Part shown: piece by piece, positions 17,170 through 25,953 of the stretch
How positions within the stretch are numbered: position 1 is the stretch's first letter
How the letters are laid out: the number at the start of each line of letters is the position of its first letter
Position numbers and translations under genes: made by a program
The notes under the pieces: model-generated
What the model was told of the DNA's origin: nothing
The model's database searches: none
Seen by the model: the letters and a program-made list of their open reading frames with translations, nothing else
Assembly: GCF_900099695.1 (NCBI RefSeq)
Contig: NZ_FNCY01000001.1
Location: 620,001-684,000 of the forward strand
Direction of reading: 5' to 3'
Length of the DNA stretch: 64,000 bases
From: Propionivibrio dicarboxylicus
GTDB lineage: Bacteria > Pseudomonadota > Gammaproteobacteria > Burkholderiales > Rhodocyclaceae

Positions 17170-18227
17170 GCGAAAAGACCGAACAGCCGACCGGCAAGAA
17201 AATCCGCCAGGCACGGGACGAGGGGCAGGTCGCCAAAAGCAAGGACTTCACGCAGACCGTGCTGATCCTGGCGATGTTCGCCTACTTGCTTGGCTCGGCG
17301 GAGCGCATTGTCGAGTCGCTGGGCGAGATGATGTTATTGCCGCTCGGTGCGCTGGCATTGCCGTTCGAGGACGCTGCAAGTGCGGTGCTGAGGCAGCTGG
17401 TGAAGGAGGCGCTGTCGCTGCTGCTTCCTTTCCTGCTGATCGTCATCGGACTCGGGCTCTTCGTTGAAATGGCGCAAACCCGCATGCTGTTTGCCTTCAA
17501 AGCCTTGAAGCCGTCGGCGAAAAAGCTCAACGCGATCGCCAATCTCAAGAACATTTTCGCGGTCAGGAATTTGATTGAACTGCTCAAGTCCGTGCTGAAG
17601 ATCGGATGTCTCGCGGCCTTGATCTATTCGTTGTTGCGCGCAGCCATTCCGGAATTGCTGACCCTGCCGCAAGGCGGCATCGCGGGCGTCGGTGTCGGCG
17701 TCGCAGCCTTGCTGCGAACGCTGATCGTCAATGTCGCCGTCGTCTATGCGGCCATCGCCGCCGCCGACTTCGTTTTTCAGCGCCGTCAATATACCAAGGG
17801 GTTGATGATGGCCAAGGACGAGGTCAAGCAGGAATACAAGGAAATGGAAGGCAGCCCGGAAATCAAACAGCATCGCCGTCGCCTGCATCAGGAGCTTTTG
17901 AATCAGGGGGCGGTGGATCGGGCACGCAAGGCGACGGTCCTGGTGACCAACCCGAGCCACCTGGCCATCGCCCTGCATTACGACAAGGATGAAACGCCCT
18001 TGCCGATGGTCATCGCCAAGGGCGAGGGGGCGCTGGCGGAGCGGATGATCGAGGCTGCACGCGAGGCCGGCGTTCCCGTCCTGCAGAACATCCCGCTGGC
18101 GCATCAGTTGATGCGCGAGGCGGCGATCGAGCACTACATTCCGAGCGCGTTGGTCGAGCCGGTCGCCGAGGTGTTGCGGCTCGTCCGCGACTTTTCCATG
18201 CATGAGGGCGACCATGGCGGGACCTAG
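17166..18227 (+). CDS. sctU: Type III secretion switch protein SctU (FlhB/YscU family)
   Basis: The 353-residue protein starts S-E-K-T-E-Q-P-T and has four membrane helices and a cytoplasmic C-terminal domain. The self-cleaving site reads Asn262-Pro-Ser-His265 in place of the usual N-P-T-H. Cleavage occurs between Asn and Pro and switches substrate specificity; Thr to Ser is a mild change that should still allow the chemistry, but this is inferred. ATG 17166 is preferred over 17139, which lies inside sctT. The downstream chaperone gene overlaps its end. Confidence 0.93.
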   Translation: MSEKTEQPTGKKIRQARDEGQVAKSKDFTQTVLILAMFAYLLGSAERIVESLGEMMLLPLGALALPFEDAASAVLRQLVKEALSLLLPFLLIVIGLGLFVEMAQTRMLFAFKALKPSAKKLNAIANLKNIFAVRNLIELLKSVLKIGCLAALIYSLLRAAIPELLTLPQGGIAGVGVGVAALLRTLIVNVAVVYAAIAAADFVFQRRQYTKGLMMAKDEVKQEYKEMEGSPEIKQHRRRLHQELLNQGAVDRARKATVLVTNPSHLAIALHYDKDETPLPMVIAKGEGALAERMIEAAREAGVPVLQNIPLAHQLMREAAIEHYIPSALVEPVAEVLRLVRDFSMHEGDHGGT

Positions 18228-18615
18228 CACGATGCCTCCGGGGCTAAGGGCTTTTGCCCTGCAACGCGGGATTCCGACGCTGTCCTGGCACGACCGCGGG
18301 CATCTGACGCTCGTGGTCGACGGACGCTATCGCTTGCAGTTCCGTCCCGACATCGGCGGTCGTGTGGCGTTCAGCGCGCGGATCGCGGCATTGCCGGCCG
18401 GGTTGGGGGATGTCATGGCCGATCGGTGGCTGGCACGCATGACGAATGTCGCGGCCGGACGGCTGCGCGATTCGGCCGCGACGCTCTGCATCGCTGGCGC
18501 CTTGTCCCTGCAGCAGTCTCTGGCGGCCGATCTTTCTGCCGACGAGGTCGGCGCAGAGATCGGCGAATTTGTCGATGCGCTGGAATTCTGGATCAGGGAG
18601 GCACAGAGGAAATGA
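18214..18615 (+). CDS. CesT-like type III secretion chaperone
   Basis: The 133-residue protein has the class I (CesT/Tir) chaperone pattern: a helix, antiparallel strands (L-T-L-V-V-D-G, R-L-Q-F-R-P), a central helix, more strands, and a final helix F-V-D-A-L-E-F-W-I-R-E. These dimeric chaperones hold effectors or the needle switch for secretion. The family call rests on fold pattern and location, not on a fixed motif. Its start overlaps sctU by 14 bases and its stop overlaps the sctC start (ATGA). In-frame starts at 18202 and 18232 are alternatives. No obvious effector gene is adjacent. Confidence 0.6.
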   Translation: MAGPSTMPPGLRAFALQRGIPTLSWHDRGHLTLVVDGRYRLQFRPDIGGRVAFSARIAALPAGLGDVMADRWLARMTNVAAGRLRDSAATLCIAGALSLQQSLAADLSADEVGAEIGEFVDALEFWIREAQRK

Positions 18616-20363
18616 CGAGAAGACCGACCGGTGCCGGTGTCATGCGAAGCGTCCGGAATGTGTGGCGTGTTTGCCACGGCGTGGCGCTGATGTCCTTGCT
18701 GCTGACGCTGGGTACGGTCGCGGCCGGGCCGCCGCCATGGACGGAGGCGCCGTACAGCCACTACGCCAATTCGGCCCGGCTCGACACCGTGCTCAAGGAC
18801 TTCGCCGGCAGCTTCAGCCTGTCGCTGAAACTCGGTGGCGGGATCGAGGGGGGGGTGAACGGGCGTTTCAACGCCGCGAGTCCGACCGACTTCATCAACA
18901 AGCTCGGCAGCGTCTATGGCTTCAACTGGTTCATCCATGCCGGGACCTTGTTCGTCAGCCGGTCGGATGACCAGCGCGTCGCCTACCTGCCGTCGGCCTA
19001 TAACAGTACCGGCCAGTTGCGCGACGCGCTGGCGAGCCTCGGTATCCTCGACGCGCGCTTCGGGTGGGGGGAATTGCCGGACCAGGGGGTGGCGATGGTG
19101 TCCGGGCCGCCGGCTTACGTCGATCTGATCGAACGCACCGTCAAGTCACTGCCATCGGTCGCCGGTGGCCAGCAGGTGGCGGTGTTCCGGCTCAAGCATG
19201 CCAGCGTCGATGATCGAAGCATTTTTTTTCGCGACCGGGAAATCGTCACGCCCGGGGTGGCGACGATCCTGCGCAATCTGATCCTCGGCGCCGGCGGCGG
19301 TGGGCGGGGCGGCGTCAACAACGAGGCGATGGCCTCGGCGGCGCCGTTGCGCACGGCGTCGCCGCTGGTTGCCGATCCGGCGGCCGCCGCGTCTGCCACC
19401 GTTGCCGCGCCGACTGCGTCGCCGATACGGACGCCCGGTGGCGCCCGCGTGCGCATGCCTTCGGTTCAGGCCGACGTGCGCCTGAACAGCCTGATCGTGC
19501 AGGACATCCCTGAACGGATGCCGGTGTATGAAACGCTGATCCGGGCGCTCGACGTCCCGACGCCGCTGATCGAGATCCAGGCGATGATCGTGGACGTCAA
19601 CAGCCAGTACATGAGCGAGTTGGGCATCGACTGGGGGGCGCGCGTCGGGCGTGGCGGCCTGGGGTACAACACACCGACGCCAGCGTCATCGTCGCCGGCG
19701 CTGGCGATCAACTGGGCGGCGGCGAAAGATGCGGTCGATGCCTCGACCTTGTCGGTCAGTGCAGGAAATTTCCTGGTGTCGCGCCTGCGTGCGCTCGAGG
19801 GCATCGGCGATGCCACCGTGCAGAGTCGCCGTTCGGTGTTGACGCTCGACAATCTTGGTGCCGTCTTCGATCATTCGGAAACTTTCTACATCCGTACCCA
19901 GGGCGAGCGCGTCGCGACGGTGACGCCGGTCAGTGCCGGCACGACCTTGCGCGTGACGCCGCGGGTCATCCGGTCCGATGATAGAAGCGTCGTCCAGCTG
20001 ACGGTCGATGTCGAGGACGGGGCCGTTCAGGACAAGCTGGTCGACCAGTTGCCGACAGTCCTGAATAGCGGCCTCAGCACGCAGGCGCTGGTGAACGAAG
20101 GACAGACGCTGATCGTCGGCGGTTACAGCCGGGAGCAGGATGTGCAGAGAACCGACCGGGTGCCGGTGCTCGGCGCGATTCCGGTGCTCGGGCTGCTGTT
20201 CTCGCACAAGACCACCGATCGTCAGCAGCGCCAGCGGCTGTTCCTGATCAAGCCGCGGGTCGTCGCCCTCCCGGCCGGCGAGTCGATCGTCATTCCTGAC
20301 GAAGCGTCGGCGGATGTGCCAGCCTTCGCGATGCCGGAGGCGCAGGAGAAGAAGGCGCCGTAG
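18612..20363 (+). CDS. sctC: Type III secretion outer-membrane secretin SctC
   Basis: The 583-residue precursor has a signal peptide (hydrophobic core at about residues 22-35). N-terminal N-domains follow (Y-S-H-Y-A-N-S-A-R-L, then D-F-I-N-K-L-G-S-V-Y-G-F-N-W-F). Next is an Ala/Gly/Pro-rich linker at about 225-275, and then the secretin barrel with V-N-S-Q-Y-M-S-E-L-G-I-D-W-G, G-Q-T-L-I-V-G-G-Y and V-P-V-L-G-A-I-P-V-L-G-L-L-F. It forms the outer-membrane ring through which the needle passes. GAGGAA precedes ATG 18612. A tract of eight T at 19222-19229 is noted under findings. It is last in the plus-strand T3SS operon. Confidence 0.93.
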   Translation: MTRRPTGAGVMRSVRNVWRVCHGVALMSLLLTLGTVAAGPPPWTEAPYSHYANSARLDTVLKDFAGSFSLSLKLGGGIEGGVNGRFNAASPTDFINKLGSVYGFNWFIHAGTLFVSRSDDQRVAYLPSAYNSTGQLRDALASLGILDARFGWGELPDQGVAMVSGPPAYVDLIERTVKSLPSVAGGQQVAVFRLKHASVDDRSIFFRDREIVTPGVATILRNLILGAGGGGRGGVNNEAMASAAPLRTASPLVADPAAAASATVAAPTASPIRTPGGARVRMPSVQADVRLNSLIVQDIPERMPVYETLIRALDVPTPLIEIQAMIVDVNSQYMSELGIDWGARVGRGGLGYNTPTPASSSPALAINWAAAKDAVDASTLSVSAGNFLVSRLRALEGIGDATVQSRRSVLTLDNLGAVFDHSETFYIRTQGERVATVTPVSAGTTLRVTPRVIRSDDRSVVQLTVDVEDGAVQDKLVDQLPTVLNSGLSTQALVNEGQTLIVGGYSREQDVQRTDRVPVLGAIPVLGLLFSHKTTDRQQRQRLFLIKPRVVALPAGESIVIPDEASADVPAFAMPEAQEKKAP

Positions 20364-20461
20364 TTGGACGCGGTGCGTCGCGCGGTTCCGGACGAGGTAT
20401 TGCGCACGCCGGCGCCCCGTTGCCGCGACGAGGGCGGCGCCGCGCTGTTGTCGTCACCGTG

Positions 20462-20491
20462 TTGTCGGCGGTGCGGTTAGATCGCTATACT
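20462..20491 (+). promoter_or_regulatory. Sigma-70-type promoter candidate for the acyl-CoA synthetase gene
   Basis: TTGTCG at 20462-20467 and TATACT at 20486-20491 are separated by 18 bases. It lies 119 bases before the ATG at 20611, after the end of sctC, so the ligase gene can be transcribed independently of the secretion operon. Confidence 0.5.
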
Positions 20492-20610
20492 GCTTGCCCG
20501 GTGGCGGTAGACCGCCAATTCAGCCGTCCGGGATGCCCGTAGTTAACGAGAATGAATCGTCCCGATCGGTTTTCCGATGTTTTTGTTATCACTCGAATCG
20601 TGGAGCGATC

Positions 20611-22263
20611 ATGCCCGTCAAAATCATCCAGTCCGCGCCGTCAGCGTATGCGTATCCGCTGTTGATCAAACATCTGTTGCATACGCCGCTGGCGACGTCG
20701 CCGGACCAGGAAATCTGTTACCAGGGGAAACTGCGCTTCACCTACCGGACCTTGCGCGAACGCATCGGCCGTCTGGCCAGCGGCTTGGCCGGGCTCGGTG
20801 TCGAGGCCGGGAATACGGTGGCGGTGATGGACTGGGACAGTCACCGCTATCTGGAGTGTTTCTTCGCGGTGCCGATGATGGGTGCCATCCTGCAAACCGT
20901 GAACGTGCGCCTCAGCGCCGAACAGATCCTCTACACGCTGAACCATGCCAAGGCCGACGTGCTGCTCGTTAATCGCGAGTTCCTGCCGATCGTCGCGGCG
21001 ATCGCGCCGCGTCTCGAGCGTCTTCGGCGCTTCGTCCTGATCGACGACGAGGGTGGCCCGGTCGATGTGCCGGTCGTCTTCGCGTCGGAATACGAACAGT
21101 TGCTGGCGGCGTCGAGTCCAAACTACGACTTCCCCGATTTCGACGAGAACGCGCAGGCGACGGTGTTCTACACCACCGGCACGACCGGTCTGCCCAAGGG
21201 CGTCTATTTCAGTCATCGCCAACTCGTCCTGCATACGCTCGGCGTGGCGACGAACGTCGGGACGGCGTCGGTGCATGGGCGCCTGCACCGCGAAGACGTC
21301 TATATGCCGATCACGCCGATGTTCCACGTGCACGCCTGGGGTTTCCCGTACGTGGCGACGCTGCTCGGCGTCAAGCAGGTCTATCCGGGCAAGTACCTGC
21401 CCGGCGCACTGTTGCAACTCCTGCGCGACGAGAACGTGACGTTCTCGCACTGCGTGCCCTCGATCCTGCAGATGCTGTTCGCCCATCCGGATTTCGCCAA
21501 GACCGATTTGTCGCGCTGGAAAGTGGTGATTGGCGGTTCGGCGATGTCGCAGGCCCTGGCCAGCGCAGCGCTGAAAAAGGGGGTCGACGCCTTTACCGGC
21601 TACGGCATGTCGGAGACCTGTCCGGTGCTGACTATCGCCCACCTCACGGCTGCCGATCTCGATGCGCCGGAGGCGGAGCAGGTGAGCTTGCGTTGCAAGA
21701 CCGGCTTGCCGCTGCCGCTCGTCGATTTGCGTATCGTCACGGCCGAAATGAACGATGTCGCCCACGATGGCAATACCACCGGCGAGGTCGTCGTGCGTTC
21801 GCCTTGGCTGACGCAGGGCTATCTCGACGCGTCGCAGCCGTCGCAGGAACTCTGGGCAGGCGGTTACCTGCATACCCAGGATATCGGCAATATCGACGCC
21901 CGTGGTTATCTCAAGATCACCGACCGCATCAAGGACGTGATCAAGACCGCGGGTGAGTGGGCGTCGTCGCTGCAACTCGAGGACGTGGTCGGCGCGCACG
22001 AGGCCGTCCAGGAAGTGGCGGTGATCGGTCTGCCCGACGAGAAATGGGGCGAGCGTCCGCTGGCGCTGGTCGTGCTCAAGCCGGAATTCGAGGGCAAAGT
22101 CAGCGAGCATGCCATCCGCAATGCCTCGGCGGCGCTGATCGAGAAGACCGGCATCTCGCGTCACGGTGTCCTGTTGCAGGTACGCTTCGTCAAGGCGCTG
22201 CTCAAGACCAGTGTCGGCAAGATCAACAAGCGCGCCATGCGCGAATCGCTCGACACGCTCTAA
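20611..22263 (+). CDS. Long-chain acyl-CoA synthetase (AMP-forming, FadD/AlkK-like)
   Basis: The 550-residue member of the ANL superfamily carries the AMP-binding P-loop T-T-G-T-T-G-L-P-K-G (about 187-196), G-Y-G-M-S-E-T, the T-x-D-I-G hinge strand, and K-T-S-V-G-K-I-N-K with the C-terminal catalytic Lys. It activates fatty or other carboxylic acids to acyl-CoA. Absence of the typical FadD N-terminal membrane segment and the M-F-H-V-H-A-W-G motif resemble the AlkK/medium-chain group, so chain length is open. GGAG precedes ATG 20611; the longer frame upstream is not coding. Confidence 0.88.
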   Translation: MPVKIIQSAPSAYAYPLLIKHLLHTPLATSPDQEICYQGKLRFTYRTLRERIGRLASGLAGLGVEAGNTVAVMDWDSHRYLECFFAVPMMGAILQTVNVRLSAEQILYTLNHAKADVLLVNREFLPIVAAIAPRLERLRRFVLIDDEGGPVDVPVVFASEYEQLLAASSPNYDFPDFDENAQATVFYTTGTTGLPKGVYFSHRQLVLHTLGVATNVGTASVHGRLHREDVYMPITPMFHVHAWGFPYVATLLGVKQVYPGKYLPGALLQLLRDENVTFSHCVPSILQMLFAHPDFAKTDLSRWKVVIGGSAMSQALASAALKKGVDAFTGYGMSETCPVLTIAHLTAADLDAPEAEQVSLRCKTGLPLPLVDLRIVTAEMNDVAHDGNTTGEVVVRSPWLTQGYLDASQPSQELWAGGYLHTQDIGNIDARGYLKITDRIKDVIKTAGEWASSLQLEDVVGAHEAVQEVAVIGLPDEKWGERPLALVVLKPEFEGKVSEHAIRNASAALIEKTGISRHGVLLQVRFVKALLKTSVGKINKRAMRESLDTL

Positions 22264-22400
22264 GCATTCGTCGTAAGCGTGTCGCCGGGTGGCGGCACGC
22301 GTCTGATTTCTGGCATTTCCCGTCGGCTCGCATATTCTTTATGAATAGGCGGGCCGACTTGCGTTGACCGCGACCCGCACCAAAACGAGGGAGTGCGGTC

Positions 22401-24797
22401 ATGCGTGCGAAAATCGGATGGGGCCTTGCACTGGCGGTATGCGTGCTGGTGGCCGGGTGCATGGAAATGATGGCGGTGACGCCGCAGTTGGGGACACGCT
22501 CGGGCGATCGGCAAGTGGCGGTGAAAAGCAAGGTGCTGGCGGTGGCCAGTCTTGCCTACTCTCCCGATGGGCGGCAAATGGCGTCGGCTGGTGTCGCACC
22601 GGCGATCCGTGTCTGGGACGTCGCGTCGGCGCGCGGCCAGTCGACGATTCCGCTCGAAGCGCCTTACGGTGTCGTTGGTGTGGTGTTCTCGCGCGACGGC
22701 AAGTCGCTGATTGCCACCGGCATGACCGGTTTGTTCGGTGACAGTTTTACGGCACAGTGGGACGTCGAAAACGGCAAGAAGATCCGCGACATTCCCGGAC
22801 AGTTTCTCAGCCGGCTGTTCATGACGCCAGATGGCCGTTACCTGTTTGGCGCCGAATTCAATATGGGTAACCTCTTTGACGTGCCGTACTTCAACACCAA
22901 GCAGGTCGACCTGAGCTCCGGTACGACGATTCGGACCTTCCGCGAATGGCAGATCGCGGCGATGTCGGCGGATGGGCGCCGAATAGCGGTGATGGGACAG
23001 GCCCGGAAAGGACTGGCCCTGATCGATGTGCAGACCGGTGCGCAGCTGTGGCAGGTGAGCGACCGTCACGTGAATGGAGTGGCGTTCACTCCCGATGGCC
23101 GTTATCTGCTGACCTCGCATTCCGACTACCACGGCACGTTGGGTACCAGCATGACGATTTCGGTAACGCTGCGCGATGCGGCGACCGGCTTTCCCGTCAG
23201 GGAACTCCTGCGCTACGACGAACAAAACACCTTCCTTGGATCGGACAAGGACAACGCGCAGATCAAGTTCCTGCTTGCCGCGCCCGACGGGAGCCGCTTC
23301 GTCAGCGGCAACAACAAAGGCGATTACCGCATCTGGAATCTTGCCGACGGCCAGCTGATCCATGCGCTCAAGCGGCCGGACGAGAAAATGATTCTCGACA
23401 TGAGCCCGGCCTTTGCCGAGTTCTCGCCCAACGGGCGCCTGCTGGCGATTACCTCGGCGGCTTCGGTGCGCATCTATAACGCTGACAGCGGCGAGGAAGC
23501 TGCCGCGATGATCGCTTTCGATGACGGCGAATGGCTGGTGTCGACGCCGAGCGGTTATTACAACGCGTCGGACAAGGGCGATCAGAATCTCGATGTGTCG
23601 GTTGGCGGCCAGCCGTTTTCCATCGCGCAGTTGCGCGAGTCGTTCTACCGGCCCGATCTCGTCAAAGTGGCCCTGTCCGGCGGGGCGCTGAGCGAGTTCA
23701 AGCGGGTTGCCGACATCAAGCCGCCGCCATCGGTGGCAATCATCGAAACGCCGGTCGCGACCGATGCGCGCCAGGTGTCGGTTCGCCTGCGCGTCAAGGA
23801 TCAGGGCGGTGGCATCGGCGATGTGCGTCTGTACCGCAACGGCACGGCGGTGGTGCTCGACCGAAATCGGGCGGTGTCGCCGGAGGCAGGCGCCGAGGGC
23901 GTCGTCCTCCCTTATGACATACCGCTCGAGCCCGGCGTCAATGCGATCCGCGCGATCGCCTTCAACGCCGACAACAGCATGCAGAGTACCGATGCGACCA
24001 TCAGCGTGCAGGCCAATATTGTCGCGCGGCCGCCGTCCATGCATGCCATTGTCATCGGCATCAAGGACTTTGCCAATCCGCGCCTGGCGCTGAAATACAC
24101 GGTGTCGGATGCGACGCTGTTCGCATCGACGCTGGGCAGCAAGGCCAGGAGTCTTTTCTCGTCGGTGAATGTGCGTACGCTGGTGACGCCGGCCGACACC
24201 ACCAAGACGGCGATCGTCGAGGCGCTCAAACAGGCGCAGCGCGATGTCGGGCCGGACGACTTGTTCGTCTTCTATGTCGCCAGTCACGGCACCGTCGACG
24301 ACGGCCAGTATCTCTTGATCACGTCCAATGTCGGGTCGACGGCGTCGGCGCGACTCAAGCAGGACGCGCTGACCCAGGAAACGCTCAAGGAATTGATCTC
24401 GAACATCCCGGCGTCGAAGAAACTGATCGTGCTCGACACCTGTAGTGCCGGACAGCTCGGCGACGCTTTACAGGTGGCGATGCTGACGCGCGGCATGAGC
24501 GACGACACGGCGATGAAGGTGCTGTCGCGGGCGGTCGGTTCGACGGTGCTGTCGGCGGCGACGTCGGTGCAGGAGGCGCTCGAAGGTTACAAGGGGCAGG
24601 GGCTGTTCACCTACGTCATCGTCGAGGGCTTGAACGGCGCGGCCGATACCGACCGCGACGGTTTCGTCAAGACGCTGGAACTCGCCGACTATGTCGATAA
24701 CATGGTGCCGGAGTTGGCCGAGAAGGTCTTCCAGCACAAGCAATACCCGATCGTGTCACCGACCGGGCAGGGCTTCCCGCTGGTGCGGACGCGTTGA
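22401..24797 (+). CDS. Lipoprotein with WD40-like propeller and caspase (C14) domain
   Basis: The 798-residue precursor has a signal peptide with lipobox L-V-A-G-C (Cys20). Beta-propeller repeats recur through residues 45-370 (blades of the S-P-D-G-R...W-D type, for example A-Y-S-P-D-G-R-Q-M and F-T-P-D-G-R-Y-L). A beta-sandwich linker follows, then a C-terminal metacaspase-like domain beginning M-H-A-I-V-I-G-I. The catalytic dyad is present: His629 in V-A-S-H-G-T and Cys681 in D-T-C-S-A-G. Such proteases cleave after basic or acidic residues in related proteins; target and role are unknown here. An envelope location is expected from the lipobox. It converges on the methyltransferase gene. 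Confidence 0.85.
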   Translation: MRAKIGWGLALAVCVLVAGCMEMMAVTPQLGTRSGDRQVAVKSKVLAVASLAYSPDGRQMASAGVAPAIRVWDVASARGQSTIPLEAPYGVVGVVFSRDGKSLIATGMTGLFGDSFTAQWDVENGKKIRDIPGQFLSRLFMTPDGRYLFGAEFNMGNLFDVPYFNTKQVDLSSGTTIRTFREWQIAAMSADGRRIAVMGQARKGLALIDVQTGAQLWQVSDRHVNGVAFTPDGRYLLTSHSDYHGTLGTSMTISVTLRDAATGFPVRELLRYDEQNTFLGSDKDNAQIKFLLAAPDGSRFVSGNNKGDYRIWNLADGQLIHALKRPDEKMILDMSPAFAEFSPNGRLLAITSAASVRIYNADSGEEAAAMIAFDDGEWLVSTPSGYYNASDKGDQNLDVSVGGQPFSIAQLRESFYRPDLVKVALSGGALSEFKRVADIKPPPSVAIIETPVATDARQVSVRLRVKDQGGGIGDVRLYRNGTAVVLDRNRAVSPEAGAEGVVLPYDIPLEPGVNAIRAIAFNADNSMQSTDATISVQANIVARPPSMHAIVIGIKDFANPRLALKYTVSDATLFASTLGSKARSLFSSVNVRTLVTPADTTKTAIVEALKQAQRDVGPDDLFVFYVASHGTVDDGQYLLITSNVGSTASARLKQDALTQETLKELISNIPASKKLIVLDTCSAGQLGDALQVAMLTRGMSDDTAMKVLSRAVGSTVLSAATSVQEALEGYKGQGLFTYVIVEGLNGAADTDRDGFVKTLELADYVDNMVPELAEKVFQHKQYPIVSPTGQGFPLVRTR

Positions 24798-24801
24798 TCG
24801 G

Positions 24802-25944
24802 CTATTTCCGGTTGCTGCCGGCGACCATCCTGAATTCGAACAGCCGGCACTCGATGGCGCCGTTGAACAGCGGCGTCTTCTTGCTTGGTGTCAGGCGCAT
24901 CAGTTTTGGCAGGCGCAGATCGGCGGTGAGCAGGTGGCAGGTCCAGCCGGCGAAGTTGCGTTTCAGGGCGCTGCCAAGTTCGGGATAGAAGGCCGCAAGT
25001 TCCTCCTGCTCCGACAGGCGTTCGCCGTAGGGCGGGTTGGCGACCAGGACGCCCGACGCGGCCGGCGCCGCGATCTCGCGGATGTCGCCCGAAGACAGGC
25101 TCACCGCAGGCAGCAGGCCGGCGCGGTCGAGGTTGGCAAGCGCGGCACGGACCGACACCGGGGAGATGTCGCTGCCATAAATCTGCATCGGTTTTGCGGG
25201 CTTCTCGGCGTCCTGCGCTGCGTCGAGCAGGTTCTTCCAGGTTTCGAGGCGGAAGTTCTTCAGACGCTGGAAGCCAAAGCTGCGACCGCCCGATCCCGGG
25301 GCGATGCCGAGCGCCATTTGCGCGGCTTCGACGAGGAAGGTGCCGCTGCCGCACATCGGGTCGAGCAGTGGCGTTCCCGGTTGCCAACCGGTGAGGCGCA
25401 GGATGCCGGCGGCAAGATTCTCCTTGAGCGGCGCTTCGACGGTTTTCTGCCGCAGGCCGCGCTGATAGAGCGGTGCGCCGGAGGTGTCGATATAGAGCGT
25501 GCAACGCTCGGCGGTGATGAAGGCCTGGACACGGACGTCCGGCGTGCGCGTGTCGACGCTCGGCCGCTGGCCGGAATCGGCACGGAATCGGTCGCAGACG
25601 GCGTCCTTGATGCGCAGCGTGATGAATTCGAGGCTTTTCAGCGGGCTCTTGATCGCCGTGACGTCAACGCGGAGCGTCTGGGCGGCGCCGAACCAGCGCG
25701 ACCAGGGGGTATCGTAGGCCAGCCGGTAGATGTCGTCTTCGCGGGCGTACGGGCCTTCGGCGACACGCCAGAGAATGCGTGTGGCAATCCGCGAGTGCAG
25801 GTTGGCGGCATAGCAGCACACCCAGTCGCCGGCGAAATGAACGCCGCCGGGAACGTTGCGGATGTCCTGCGCATTGGCGGCGGCAAGGTCTTCTGCGAGC
25901 AGGGTTTCGAGCCCGCGCGGGCAGGTGGCGAAGAAGTGTTCCAA
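24802..25944 (-). CDS. rlmL: THUMP-domain rRNA methyltransferase, RlmL N-terminal module type
   Basis: The 380-residue class I methyltransferase begins E-H-F-F-A-T-C-P-R-G-L-E, followed by a THUMP RNA-binding region. It then has D-P-M-C-G-S-G-T-F (SAM motif) and the N-P-P-Y-G-E-R-L catalytic motif for N2-guanine methylation. In E. coli RlmL this module makes m2G2445 of 23S rRNA and is fused to RlmK; here the RlmK half is absent, as in many bacteria. The start is TTG 25944 with AGGA 6 bases upstream. It forms a pair with the reductase gene at 25954-26856. Confidence 0.85.
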   Translation of the reverse strand: MEHFFATCPRGLETLLAEDLAAANAQDIRNVPGGVHFAGDWVCCYAANLHSRIATRILWRVAEGPYAREDDIYRLAYDTPWSRWFGAAQTLRVDVTAIKSPLKSLEFITLRIKDAVCDRFRADSGQRPSVDTRTPDVRVQAFITAERCTLYIDTSGAPLYQRGLRQKTVEAPLKENLAAGILRLTGWQPGTPLLDPMCGSGTFLVEAAQMALGIAPGSGGRSFGFQRLKNFRLETWKNLLDAAQDAEKPAKPMQIYGSDISPVSVRAALANLDRAGLLPAVSLSSGDIREIAAPAASGVLVANPPYGERLSEQEELAAFYPELGSALKRNFAGWTCHLLTADLRLPKLMRLTPSKKTPLFNGAIECRLFEFRMVAGSNRK

Positions 25945-25953
25945 ACGAGTGTC

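Noticed and set aside
22260-24287. 675-residue minus-strand ORF
   Set aside because: Antisense to the propeller-caspase gene; Arg/His-rich with no domain.
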